Positions 11,103-22,130 of a DNA stretch of 64,000 nucleotides are shown here, one piece after another (within the stretch, counting starts at the first letter, position 1; each line of letters starts with the position of its first letter). The stretch spans positions 39,052,444 to 39,116,443 of the forward strand of contig CM055101.1 in NCBI GenBank assembly GCA_029204225.1, in the 5' to 3' direction. The translations under genes were made by a program, and so were the position numbers. The notes under the pieces were generated by a model. The model was not told the origin of the DNA and ran no database searches. It worked only from the letters and a program-made list of their open reading frames with translations. Source of the DNA: Diphasiastrum complanatum. Lineage: Eukaryota; Streptophyta; Lycopodiopsida; Lycopodiales; Lycopodiaceae.

Positions 11103-12666
11103 TTGACTTTCACAATTCCATCATTGGTTAGTTGCCTCACAATCAAAACAAGAAGTGTACATCTAGCTTGGCTTCAAGTAGTTCTCTTTGAATCAGACAC
11201 ATGCACCCAAAGTTTGCACTAGTCCGATTTCAGTACGAACTGTCCCTCAACGTCCATTCGAAGTACCAAGTCTCTCGTGCAAGACTCAACTTTCACAGTT
11301 CCTTCATTGATTAGCAGCTTTACACGTAACACAAGTCAGCGCACTCATTATGTCTCCTCATCATTGCTGGTCTAGAGAAAGCCTATAACAAGCTTTCCTT
11401 TCCACAACAGAAACTTGTCAACTTATTAGGTCCAAAGTTCACCAGTCTCCTCGTGTGAGTATGGCTAGGTCACCTTGAATTTGCCCTCATTTTGATCAAC
11501 TTTCATTCAAAATTTGCCCCAAGAGAGAGGTGTGTGTGATAGTTTCCCTCCACTTAAAAGAGTTGATCGGACTTAGAGTAGAGTTCTCAGACAAAAAGCC
11601 TTTCCATCTGCTAGGATTATGGCTTGATCCAACTTGTTGCCAATCTCTGAAGAGGATCCTAGTCTTTTTCCCTTTGAGAAAAAACCAAACTGATACTGGA
11701 TATCACCCATGCTCAGTGAGTTTCAATTCTGAAGGTGGCCGTCCCAAATAAAGACCAATTGCTCCATAGAAGATCTCCTCTGAAATTGTCCTTTCCAACT
11801 TTTGACTTCCTGCTTGCGTCTGGTGGGCGTTGTCGCAAATGAAACTAACCCAAAAAACAAGCTAGCCATCCATCCTTTGCAAACATCGAGTCTTTTCGTT
11901 GTCGTTCATGTAGTACTTGAACTGCAAATCCGTCCCACAAATTCTGTAGTCCTCTTTGTTTGATGGTATCAGCCTTCCAAAGAAAGCTTCCTTCTCAAGC
12001 CATCAGCTCCTTGTATCATAAGCAATCATGCAAACCAGACAAAGCACGAGTACTAAGACTCACCACAAATACATACAAGCAAGACACTCAGGAAGGTTTA
12101 CTAACAGGTAACAAAGACAAGGTCCCCCTTTAAGATAGTCCTGCCAAAGGACCTTTGCCTGGTCGCGCCCATATAGATCGATCACAGAATCAGCTCACAG
12201 AGAACACCCATCCAACTATCCGTGCTTTCACCATTAAGCAGCACATTGCCTCAGTCACGCCCCATCAAATCTGGTCGATAGCCCTTATAGCTAAACAATC
12301 GGCAGCTATCCCGCACCGGCAGCTAACCACCCGTGCTTTACACCCGAATTTGAGCAGCATCTCTGTATCAATGGTCACCCCGTACAGTTCGAATATGTCG
12401 CCTCACACCCCACAAAGTACAGACCGTGCTTTCACCTACCTAGGCAACACTTTGCTTCATCCGTCCTACGTGCAGACAGAGCCAGGCCCGAACCGCGAGA
12501 ACTGACCGTGCTTACACCTCGAGGGCAACACTTTGACTCATCAAGTCCCCCGTTCTGCCGACTACCCCAACTGTGGATGCACCCATGCTTACACTGTGGG
12601 CAATTATCTTGATGAACCTCAAACAGTGGCCATTTCTGTGAGATTCGCATAGCTGACCGGCCAGTC
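11103..12666 (-). other. LARD interior, 5' half, non-coding
   Basis: Begins with the second copy of the 79-bp repeat. No Gag, protease or polymerase motif was found on either strand. Open frames at 11,530-11,751 and 12,155-12,505 have no recognisable similarity and no supporting context. Confidence 0.6.
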
Positions 12667-12679
12667 GGCTCTGATACCA
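12667..12679 (-). other. LARD primer binding site
   Basis: The - strand reads TGGTATCAGAGCC two bases after the 5' LTR end (...GCGCTACA), complementary to the 3' end of plant initiator tRNA-Met, the usual minus-strand primer. Confidence 0.92.
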
Positions 12680-12681
12680 CA

Positions 12682-13885
12682 TGTAGCGCAGGCATCCCAA
12701 AGGGAGCCGGGAACCATGACTTAGCTTCCCAGCCTTCAACTCTTGCCGTCCAAACCCACTTGACATACAAGCAGCCAACTCGCCAACAACGATCAAACTT
12801 AACCAACTTGAAGTTCCAAAATCAACATTGAGATCCAACCTGGCGCCATGCCAGTTCGGGGGTCCCGATGTGGATGACTTCCCTCCAAGCAAGCCGCCCG
12901 ACATACATCAAACTTAACCAACTCGAAGCTTCGTTACAGACGAGTAACATCCATTCCAAGCAAGCGGTCTGACTTACATCATACTTAACCAACTGAAAGC
13001 TTCATCACGAGCGCTGTAAGCCAACCTGGCACCACGCCAGACTGGACAGCCATAAATAGGTAACTTCCACCCAAGCAAGCCATCCAACTCAGCCGATAGG
13101 TTAGAGCCCGTTCCTCGAGAGCTTAACCCATTCACGTTCATGCAAGGAATACTCTAAACCACAAGCCACGACAGATATGGAAACAATCAGTTCCTGGACC
13201 AAATGGTCCCGACAGCATACCACTGGCGCCACGGACCGAATGGTCCCGACGGCATACCGCTGGCCTCTCGGGATACGACCCTCAGCTATGTGCCAGATCA
13301 AAAAGTTTGAAGCAGCCTTACAACTGGCGCTTTTACCGAACACTGAAACCCAGAAGGTAATCAGAGTCAGTTTGAGAAAAATCCCACTTTATTGATAAAT
13401 TTGAGAAGGTTACATTTCAAGTGTGTGACCGACCCTAGTCTCCGGGGTGCTGGCATGCCCGAGTGCCAGGACAACATTCCAACAAGGGAGGCTGAGACTT
13501 GGTTGGAGCTCGTCCTGAGTCGCAACCTGCACTCCCCTATAGTGTTGGTGGGATTCGCCACCTCCCCTCATGCCAAGTACTCTACCTAGGCTGGTAAAGC
13601 ATGTATTTTCTCTCTAGAAAGTCATTTTCTCTCTCTAGAATTTATTGATCCTCGGGCTTCCTTTAATCATGCCTAGATCGTGTGAGGTGATTGCACATCG
13701 ATCCGAGCTCTCTGGACTTTCCTAGAACCGATCAAAGATTTTCAGCCATAGGAACTTGGCACCGGCTGGATTCTGATCACAGTGGCGCCGGGAGCGACGC
13801 TGGCGCTGGTGGCGCCGGGAGTAGCAGGGGCGCTGCTGGCGCCGGTGGCACCGGAAGTAAAGCTTGTAAAGGTAACTTTACAACA
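12682..13885 (-). repeat. LARD 5' LTR
   Basis: A 1,204-bp LTR, - strand ends TGTTGTAAAG and GCGCTACA. AATAAAG lies on the - strand at 13,387-13,393. The GGCGCC-rich patch (13,771-13,850) differs from that of the other LTR by rearranged short GC-rich units rather than only by point changes. Confidence 0.92.
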
Positions 13886-13967
13886 GATAGCATAGTTCAT
13901 AATCAAGCACATGCTTATGATCCACATCCAACACTAACATCTAACATTTACTCAATAATTGAAGCTT

Positions 13968-14083
<116 letters not shown>

Positions 14084-14364
14084 AAGTATAACAAATATCA
14101 ATCCCAACAATTAGCAAATTCAACAAATAGCAAAATCCAAATAAAACATGAGGGATAAAGAAAGGAAAAAGAACAACAAGGACATCCGATTTCAATCTGT
14201 AAGAAGTTAAACATGCTTTATTGAAATGAGTATGTGAATGTAACAAATGAATCACAAATAACCACTCTATGGTGGATTTTAGGGCTTTGGCCTCAAATCA
14301 TATTGGTCAATTTTCGCCTCTTTTATTATTTGAAATTTGAAATTTGAAATTTGGGAGTAGCCCT

Positions 14365-14372
14365 TTTTATAC
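14365..14372 (-). promoter_or_regulatory. TATA box of LTR family T
   Basis: The - strand reads GTGTATAAAAAGGGC, a good TATA context, upstream of the AATAAAG signal and GA tract of the same LTR. Confidence 0.5.
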
Positions 14373-14620
14373 ACTAACTTGACTATCAGGCCTTGCGACA
14401 TTATTTTTTCTGCAAAAAGGCCTAAAGTCCTTTTATTAAATTCTAACTAACCAAATAACCATGTGATCATCGACTGGACTTACACATGCATGGATGCCGA
14501 ATCCCTCTCACTTATTAACTATGGTTAGGGCTGCCTTGGGATACGCAAACCCTCCAATAGTATTCCCCACCAAAACTAGTGGCGGTCCCATGACACCTCA
14601 TGAGATTTTTATTTTGGACT

Positions 14621-15233
14621 CTAATTCGTTATGAGATGGTATTGGACTTTCTCAGATTCCAAGCGCGGTTCGTTGAAATCTCTTATGTGCGGTAGAAAGC
14701 ACTTATTGACTCCAGACAACCAATTAGTTGTCATCCAAGAACTGAATTTTTGTTTCCATGAACCACCCAGCATCGTCGCACGATAGTACAGTCTAGCTAT
14801 TGGCAATTGATGTTGGACTTTGTCTGATGCCATCGGAAGATTAGGATAAAGAAAAGTGCTGGCAAACAGTTGTCCCATTGGATTGAATTGACGCCAACAT
14901 AGCCAAATACTTTGCGAATAATATGGACTGTCTGATCTGGTGAATTCATATGTTCCCGTGAATAGGCTTAGAGAGCCCTATGAAATTCCACTGAAATATT
15001 CCAACTGAACAATTGATGGATGATAGGCCAATTGGGTCTATGGACGGTAATTTTATCCATTGGCGTGTGACACCACCATCTTTCCATTGGTTCCTTCTCG
15101 GCATGGGCATGTAGTATGGATCCACTCTCAGTTGGCACGAACTCGCCACATAACTTCTGATGGAATTTGGAGTTTTCTCGAACACAGACTTGCGCCATGG
15201 AGGTTGTTCTCCCAAGGATGGCAGCTTTTCCAA
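14621..15233 (-). pseudogene. Unrecognised ORF remnants before LTR T
   Basis: Two - strand open stretches (14,946-15,233, 95 residues, and 14,621-14,878, 85 residues) lie between the end of the Copia-3 RNase H and the polypurine-like tract of LTR T. They read like protein (for example VASSCQLRVDPYYMP and WKDGGVTRQWIKLPSIDP, then RATMLGGSWKQKFSSW) and may be pieces of one older frame. I do not recognise the family. The position just inside an LTR would suit a captured host gene piece or an extra retrotransposon ORF, but neither is shown. Confidence 0.35.
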
Positions 15234-15469
15234 TTCCTTGCCAGCTTCTAGTTCTGATGTTTTAAACTTTATTACCCAGCCACCCCTGAGGATTCATATG
15301 GATGTTGCTACAAAAATATTTGTATTTCCTCCTCGATGGTGGCTAGTCTTCGAAACAGTGGTACAACTGTAGAAGTAGAAGGCCCTGCTTCAGTGTCTGG
15401 TGGGTCCTTCGACTGATCTCCCTCCATTTGTCCAATACTCTAATCATCCTGCCCTTGATCTTGAGGTGC

Positions 15470-16170
15470 TGGCGAGAAAAATACAAGATGATGATTCAAC
15501 ATGCTCCAACAAGATCTCTCTCCCACTCACTTCTCTCTTACAAAGTGGTGTGCTACCTCAATATGTTTGCTTCTTGCATGAATTATAGGATTGTTTGCAA
15601 GAGCTTGAGCCAAGATGTTATCATTCTTGATAATAGGTCTTCATCTTCAATGCACTTTAGCTCCATGAGTGGCACCTCTTAATCCATAGGACCTCCTTTG
15701 TGGTAGTTGTAAGAGCTTTGTACTCTGCTTCACAAGATGACAAAGATATAGTAGCTTGTTTTTGGATAGCCAAAAAACTAGATTTCCTTCAATCAAAACT
15801 GTGCATGCACTTGTAGATTTTCTATCCACTTTGTCTCCTGCAAAATCCGAGCCTAAAAATGCAACCAATGTTAGATTTTCACCTTTATAGATTAATCCAT
15901 AGCTAAGGTGGAAGATACATATCTCAAGATTCTCTTTGCCAACTTCCAATGCCAAACCTTTGGATCTTGCATGAATTGGCTTAATTTGTGCACACTAAAG
16001 CTTAAATCTGGCCTAGTTACAGTTAACGAAATGAGGGAGCCAATAAGATTCCTAAAAAGAGTGATATCCTCGAAGGATCTTTCATCCTCTTTTATAGGAT
16101 CTTTTACAATATGCTCCATTGGAGTATCTATGCCCTTACACTTTTCCATTTGAAATTTTTTAAGCATGGA
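15470..16170 (-). pseudogene. Copia-3 RNase H
   Basis: On the - strand: MLKKFQMEKCKGIDTPM, LIGSLISLTVTRPDLSFSV, HWKLAKRILRYV, then after a frame change YGLIYKGENLTLVAFLGSDFAGD (catalytic D segment, GSDFAGD for the usual YSDADWAGD), DRKSTSAC, LVFWLSKNK. A further frame contains the final HFVREKW-type end near 15,500. The domain has at least two frameshifts. No 3' LTR matching the Copia-3 5' LTR was found to its left. Confidence 0.8.
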
Positions 16171-17122
16171 AAGAGCATATCTAAGATTGACTTATGAAAG
16201 CATGATCTTTCCAAAAGTCAGTTTCTAGGCCTAAGATGTAGTGAAGAATTCCTAGATTTTACATTTTGAATTCACTACCAAGTGCACATTTTGTTTCCTC
16301 AACTAGCTCCAAATTATTTCCATGTAGGATTATGTCATCTACATAAATAAGAACAATAACTAAAAAGTTATCTACTAACTTAATGTAAAATGAAGGATCA
16401 TAATCACTAAGATGAAATCGGAGTGATATGAGAAACGAGTTTAGCCTTGCATACCAAGACCTTTGTGCTTGTTTAAGTCCATAAAGACTTTTGAACAAAA
16501 GACATACTTTTGCTTCTTCACCAGCTTTTACAAATCCAGGTGGTTGCTCCGTGTAGATCTCGTCCTCAAGATATCAATTGAGGAAAACATTAGATGCATC
16601 AAGTTGAAACATCCTCCAATTGTGATAACATGCAAGAAAAATGAGAATTCTTATAGTTACCATTTTTGCAACAGGTGCAAAAGTGTCTTCATAGTCAAGA
16701 CCTTTGATCTGAACATATCCTTTGGCACAAAGTCTTGCTGTGAATTTGTTGATGGATTTATCATTGTTGTATTTGATCTTGAATACCCATTTGCATCCAA
16801 TAACATGCATGTTGCTAGGTGGATTGACAAGCTCCCATGTATTGTTTGAAATCAAGGCTTCATACTCAAGGGTCATTGCTTCAACCCCTTTCTTGGATTG
16901 AAGTGCCTCTTGGACATCTCTTGGATCTTCATGTGATATGAAGAATGCATGATAGGAAGTGTCATCCTCCACTTGCTTGCCTTTCTCCACATATGTGAGC
17001 CTACTTGGCTCGGATCTTTCTTGTGGATCTTCTAGGTGTAGGTGCTTGAAGTTGCTCCTCCTCGAGCCTCGACCCCAACATGTCTTGATTATCATCAAGA
17101 TTGATAATGGTTGATCCTGCAT
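16171..17122 (-). pseudogene. Copia-3 reverse transcriptase
   Basis: The - strand reads EYEALISNNTWELV, GCKWVFKIKYNNDKS, ARLCAKGYVQIKGLDYEDTFAPVAK and QLDASNVFLN, then a stop, then FKSLYGLKQAQRSWY and IYVDDIILHGNN (YVDD intact, near 16,330). The fingers/palm and catalytic motifs of RVT_2 are all present, but the reading is interrupted at about 16,575. Upstream, residues from 17,122 are the poorly conserved linker between integrase and RT. Confidence 0.85.
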
Positions 17123-18030
17123 GAGATTGCTTCATCCTAGCCTCATCCAAGTTATACTTTTGATCTTCATGGAAGATCACATCTCTACTTACAACATTCT
17201 TGTTAGTAGAGGGAACATAGACTTTATATGCTTTCTTAGAAGATTCATATCCAATAAAAATGCCTTTAATAGCACTAGGATCATTCTTTTTCCTAGTCTC
17301 TAAAGGAACATGCACAAAGCATAAACAACCAAAGATCCTAAGATAATCTACCTTAGGCTTTTCTTTGTGCAACATTTCATATGGTGTTCTTCCTTCTTAG
17401 CAAGATTTGGAAGTCTATTACAAAGATAATTGGCACATGCAACTACTTCTCCCCAAAACTCCTTTGGTAGAGATGTTTCTAGCCTAATGGCTTTTGCACA
17501 TTTACAAAGTGTTCTATTTTTTCTTTCAGCAACTCCATTCTGGTGAGGAGTATAAGAACATGAAACTCTCTTTATATTCCTTCTTGCTTACAATAGTCAT
17601 TAAACTTATTAGAGGTATATTCACCTCCACTATCACACCTCAAAGCTATTAGTTTGAAAGAAAATTGATTTTCAACATATGCTTTGAATGTAAGGAAGAC
17701 ATCAAACACCATGGCTTTAAAAGATAGAAGGTAAATCCAAGAAAATCTTGTGTAATCATCTATGAAGGACACAAAACATATTGCTCCTCCTTTGTTCTTG
17801 GAAGAAGAGAAATGAACATCTGAATGCAAGAGCTCAAGTGGTTGATGAGTCTTGATGTTGGATCTTGGAAAAGGTCTTCTATGAGCTTTGGCCAATACAC
17901 ATGCTTCAAAGGATAAGGCTCCTTTGTCATAGACTTTGGTAATCCAATTGCTTTTCCTTCATTGACCATTGATTGTATGGCTTTGAACTTGGGATGGCCC
18001 AATCTTTTATGCCATAAATCTTCTTGATGA
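17123..18030 (-). pseudogene. Copia-3 integrase, catalytic triad readable
   Basis: The zinc-binding LWHKRLGHPKF begins near 18,025. The core reads LLHSDVHFSSSKNKG, FVSFIDDYTRFSW, LRCDSGGEYTSNKF and, after a break, QNGVAERKNRTL, so the D, D and E positions are all present. The C-terminal part (about 17,375-17,200) has YLRIFGCLCFVHVP and GIFIGYESSKKAYKVYVP. Frameshifts at about 17,760 and 17,570 and a stop near 17,400 break it. It is one of the better preserved integrases in the window. Confidence 0.85.
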
Positions 18031-18420
18031 ACCTTGGTCTTGTAAGCAACATCACACAAGTTAGCATTCTCTCTAGGATCTAACTTGTAAAGCTTTTCAA
18101 ATCTAGGTCCTCTAGCTATCACCTCATTCTCCGTAGAGATTACACATTTGTCAACATGAAATTTGACATCTAAACCACTATCAAACAATTGTCCAACACT
18201 AATGAGGTTCTTGGTTAGTTTAGGCACATAAAGTACATCATGCAAACACAAAGTCTTTGATGATACTTCATTCAACGGAATACTCCCTATCCCTTCAATT
18301 CCACACTCAACATCATTTGTAGTATAGATTGCTCTTTTTGTACCTTCATAAGACATGAGACTTGTGAGAGAATTTCTAGAACTAGACATATCCCATTATC
18401 TATCCACCATATTTCTTCAC
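18031..18420 (-). pseudogene. Copia-3 protease region
   Basis: The landmarks GIGSIPLNEV, LHDVLYVPKLTKNLISVGQL and EVIARGPRFEKLYKLD are in one open frame. The active site, expected at the start, reads WWIDNGI in the Gag frame: Asp and Gly are kept but Ser/Thr is Asn, and the frame changes immediately after it. Confidence 0.75.
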
Positions 18421-19463
18421 TTTTGAAAGAAAAAGATGAAAACCTTGACATCATTAAAGAATCCTCCCTATCACTCTCATTGCCCTCACACTCTTCCTCA
18501 TTAATAAGGTTAGCTTGCTTAAACTGGTTCTTTTTCTTGAAACAATTTGATGCATAGTGGCCTTTCTTGCCACAAAGAAAACATTTTGTTCTTGACATCT
18601 TCTTCTTGCCATTGGATGTTGTAGCTTGTGAGGATTGATCCTCATCACTTCTTTGACTTTTTTCTTGTCCTTCTTGAAGTGTTGTTGTTGTCCTTTGCTC
18701 TTGCCTCTTGACTTGTCCTTGGTGAAGAGTGCTTTGTCATCTCCACCATCCTTCATTGAGAATTTGTTGATCTTGTTCTCTTGTCTGCTTTCTTAAGCAA
18801 TTAAAACTCCTTGAAGACTTTCCAATGCTGGTAGCTCCTCCCTGATAGCATAAGTTTGGACAATGTTTTCATACTCATCTCTTAATCCATTAAGGACTAC
18901 TTGAACAAGTTCATTGTTCCTTAGAGTATCTCCAATGCATGCTAATTCGTTGTGAAGATCTTTAACTCTCATGACATAGTTGAAGCATTCTCATCAACTC
19001 TTTGATAGCTTAGAAATATTTGATTTCTAAGTGTGAGTAGTCTTGATGTGTTCTTTGTTTCAAAAATTGTCTTAAGGATGTCCCAAGCATCTTTGGCCGA
19101 GATGCAAGAGCTAATTTCTCTTAACACTTCATTGGACACATTTATTTTAATAAAATTAACAGCAATCCTGGATCTCTTCTTGAATCTTTGAGCTTCATTA
19201 GGAGCTTTAGGTTCTACTTCAATCCCTAACACAATGTCCATTATATCTTCCTTCCAAATAGCATAGTTGAAATATGTTAACCTCTCACTATGTTCCAAGA
19301 GATATGAAACCATGGATGTCATGTCCTCGTTGAGAAATTTTCTAGTAATGACAAAAAAAAAGTGAAATTGAATGTGTTGCTTCTCTCTCAACCTAGGATC
19401 TAGCTTGAAATGTTGATCCAACCTATTGAAATCTTGCAACAAAATATGTGGGATCTTGCTCAC
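18421..19463 (-). pseudogene. Copia-3 gag
   Basis: The N-terminal part (19,463-18,969) reads as a plant copia Gag: EHSERLTYFNYAIWKEDI, VNFIKINVSNEVLREISSC, AKDAWDILKTIFETKN, RLLTLRNQIFLSYQRVDE. A stop and gap follow near 18,960. The zinc knuckle CFLCGKKGHYASNC (C-x2-C-x4-H-x4-C) lies near 18,588-18,547, followed by an acidic stretch. From 19,464 to 20,090 is non-coding leader. Confidence 0.8.
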
Positions 19464-20090
19464 AACAAAGAATCAATCAACTTGAATTTAGATCTTGCCT
19501 CTATCTAGTGATGAAGCACTCACAAGTTTGATGTCAATTTATTCCACGAGTTTCTAAAGATTACAAAACACTCTAGGATCTCACATACAACCCAAACACA
19601 ACCCTCTTGTGTGAAATGATGTGGCTATGACCTCAAAAACTTGTCTAGAACAATTCTATCTTTGATTAACAACACAAAATGAGAATTTTGATGAGATTGA
19701 ATAGATGTGTGCTCTCTTTGGCATATCCCTCAAGATGGGGTGCACTCCCTACCTCTTTAATTGTCTTTATCTCTCTAAAATCAAATCAAATTGAACTAGA
19801 AACTAAAGCATCACATTCTACTCTTCAATACCTTTCCAACAAGCAATTAAACACCAAATTTGGATCAGTCCTTGAGATATACCACCTAAATGGAAAAGGC
19901 TGATCTCACACATGCAAGTCCTCTGGTCTGTACAGGGCTCATTTGAAGCAAATAAGGCTCGATTTGATTCACCAATGATGCAAAACCTGTTTGATTGCAA
20001 GCAAGTTTGTCTTTCTTTCCCAAATCCGAGTTCCTTCAAGCAATTACTCTCAAGAATTGAGCAACCTATGATGAATGCACACTACCTCAA

Positions 20091-20106
20091 CCAAGCTTTG
20101 ATACCA
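20091..20106 (-). other. Copia-3 primer binding site
   Basis: The - strand reads TGGTATCAAAGCTTGG directly after the 5' LTR, a one-mismatch version of the tRNA-Met primer site over its first 12 bases. Confidence 0.85.
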
Positions 20107-20886
20107 TGTAAGGTTTTAGCGTGTGTAAACTTTCCAACCTTTGAAGGATCTTATGAGGTGTTGTGATTGCACATGAATGATCAAACAACAATATTACTTG
20201 ACAATTCAAGACAAGAGCACAAAAAACATATCATAGACTCAACAAAACAAAGTACTCACTATGAGAGATAATGACCAAAAAAGTTTCTAAGTGTTTACTA
20301 TGAGGAAAACTCCTTGGTCTCGCGTAGAGAGAGAATGTACAAGCAACAAATCTCATGTAGAGAGAGAAACCTCAAAAATTACAGTATGAAAAACTAGCCA
20401 AATTTTACATGATGAGGCTCGAGTTCTAAGGTGGATTTGCATGTGATCAATGGTTGATCCACAACTCTTAGTTAAATCTTTTCTCGTAGATCCACATGCC
20501 AAACTACATGCATGATGTTGCATCGATTGCATGTCACTTTCCTAGATGAACTAGACATGTGTAGATCATGTATGCTAAATGGCATGTTGCATTCTACCTA
20601 ACTTTGCATTTCACCTAATATTTTGAATGCTAACAAAACTAAATCTATCTAACACAAACTTGACCTATTCTACAAGCTCATGTGCTCAATTCACATACCT
20701 TAATTATGTACAATGGAAAAAGTGAGCATAGCCTCCAAAGTCAACATAGAAAGACATGTTTTGTCTTTTTTCACACTTTATGCTTATATCCATGGATGAA
20801 GATCAACCAAAAGCCCGATGCAATCGTTTTTCAAATAGTTTAGCCATTTGAGTTCAAGGAGGAAACTATGAGATTAATTTCCAACA
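20107..20886 (-). mobile_element. Copia-3 5' LTR
   Basis: 780 bp, - strand ends TGTTGGAAATTAATC and CTAAAACCTTACA, abutting the primer site. Its outer edge lies inside the RNase H frame of Copia-4, exactly after FCFFLAGG, so this is a clean insertion edge. The first target-site bases on the + strand are GTCCC (20,887-20,891); the partner duplication is missing because the other end of Copia-3 is lost. Confidence 0.85.
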
Positions 20887-21283
20887 GTCCCCCTGCCAGA
20901 AAGAAACAAAACCTGGAGGTGGATTTTTTGGTGGAGGCATTTCCTCCCCAATCTGAGTTAGAGTGGTCTCGTAGAACCAGTGGATCAATAGCATTCCCAT
21001 CATAACATATAATGTCATCTAAACTTCTCTGAATATACTTCATCACTCTCTTTCATGCTTTCCAATGCAAGATCCTAGGATTAGACATGAATTGACTAAG
21101 TGTGCTAATAGTGTATGCAAGGTTTGGTCTAGTGCACCGCATGACATACATTAAAGATCCGATTAGTGAATGATGAGGATACTTGGATAAGTCAAGTATC
21201 TCACTGTCGGTTTCAGCACAAGAAGATCTAGTTAATATCATGCTTGGATCCATTGGTGTATCAATTGGTTTGCAATCCGACAT
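20887..21283 (-). pseudogene. Copia-4 RNase H, cut by Copia-3
   Basis: The - strand reads DCKPIDTPMDPS, HHSLIGSLMYVMRCTRPNLAYTISTLSQF, HWKA, then (frame break) YIQRSLDDIICYDGN, DHSNSDWGGNASTKKSTSRFCFFLAGG, where it stops at the Copia-3 LTR. The SDW catalytic segment is present. The rest of RNase H should continue left of Copia-3 but is not in the window, so a deletion followed the insertion. Confidence 0.82.
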
Positions 21284-22130
21284 GAAATTTCTCTACAACA
21301 TTTTCTAGATATTTTTGCTAACTAAGATAGATTTTCTTTTGTGGTATATTTCTAGTAATGCGAATTCCTAATAAAGAATGAATAGTGCCTAGATCAGTCA
21401 TGTCAAATTCCTTTGACAAATCACTCTTAGTAGTGTGCAGTAAGATGGTGTCATTAGACAGAATAAATGCATCATCTACATAAAGAGCTATATGAACTAA
21501 ATGGACACCTATATGCTTGGAATAAACATTACAGTCAGCTGAATTGTTTGCAAAACCCAATTGAATAAGATAAGCATTGATTCTTTTGAACCAAGCCCTT
21601 GCGGCCTGTTTCAAGCCATATATTGCTTTGTGCAGCTTGCACACTTTGTGCTCTTGGCCTTTGACTTTGAATCCTTTCGGTTGGAAGGTATATAGCTCCT
21701 CTTCGATGTAGCCATTGAGAAATGTTGTCTTGACATCCATTTGATGCATTTTAAGGTCTTCCGTGGCTGCTAATGCAGTCAGAGTTCTCATTGACTGCAT
21801 TTTGACAACAGGACCGATGATTTCTTGATAATCCACTCCTTGGACTTGAGAGAATCCTTTAGCCACCAGCCATGCTTTCCATTTTGCAATGGAACCATAA
21901 GAGTTGATCTTCTTCTTGAAGATCTAGTTGTTGTCAATAACTCTCTTGTGAGTGGGAAAGTCGACCAGTGTCCAGGTCTGGTTCATCAAAAGTAAGTTGT
22001 ACTCGCTTTCCACAGCTTCTTGCCACTTCACAACATCCTTAGAGTTAATAACTTTGGCTAGGGTCCCTGGATCTTCTAATGAAGTCCAAAAAGATTGAGG
22101 TGTATACCTCTCAGGAACTGTTCATGTCTT
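21284..22130 (-). pseudogene. Copia-4 reverse transcriptase
   Basis: The open stretch 21,866-21,318 reads MAKGFSQVQGVDYQEIIGPVVK, MHQMDVKTTFLNGYIEEELY, CKLHKAIYGLKQAARAWF and LYVDDAFILSND (YVDD intact), ending at DMTDLGTIHSLLGIRI. The N-terminal fingers part (about 22,080-21,870) is recognisable but interrupted by a stop near 21,925. Compared with its neighbours this RT is long and open, so Copia-4 may be less decayed here. Confidence 0.85.

Larger units (their letters stand above)
8603..13885 (-). mobile_element. Complete LARD-like LTR element, no pol
   Basis: This is a structurally complete LTR retrotransposon on the - strand. The two direct LTRs are 8,603-9,805 and 12,682-13,885; each runs TG...CA on the - strand (the 3' LTR start has decayed to TATTGTAAAG). 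The primer site (12,667-12,679) is two bases inside the 5' LTR, a polypurine tract (9,806-9,822) adjoins the 3' LTR, and the flanks are AATAG (8,598-8,602) and GATAG (13,886-13,890), a 5-bp target duplication with one mismatch. The 2.9-kb interior contains no Gag or Pol similarity in any frame. It would depend on enzymes of another element, as known for LARDs. Confidence 0.9.
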
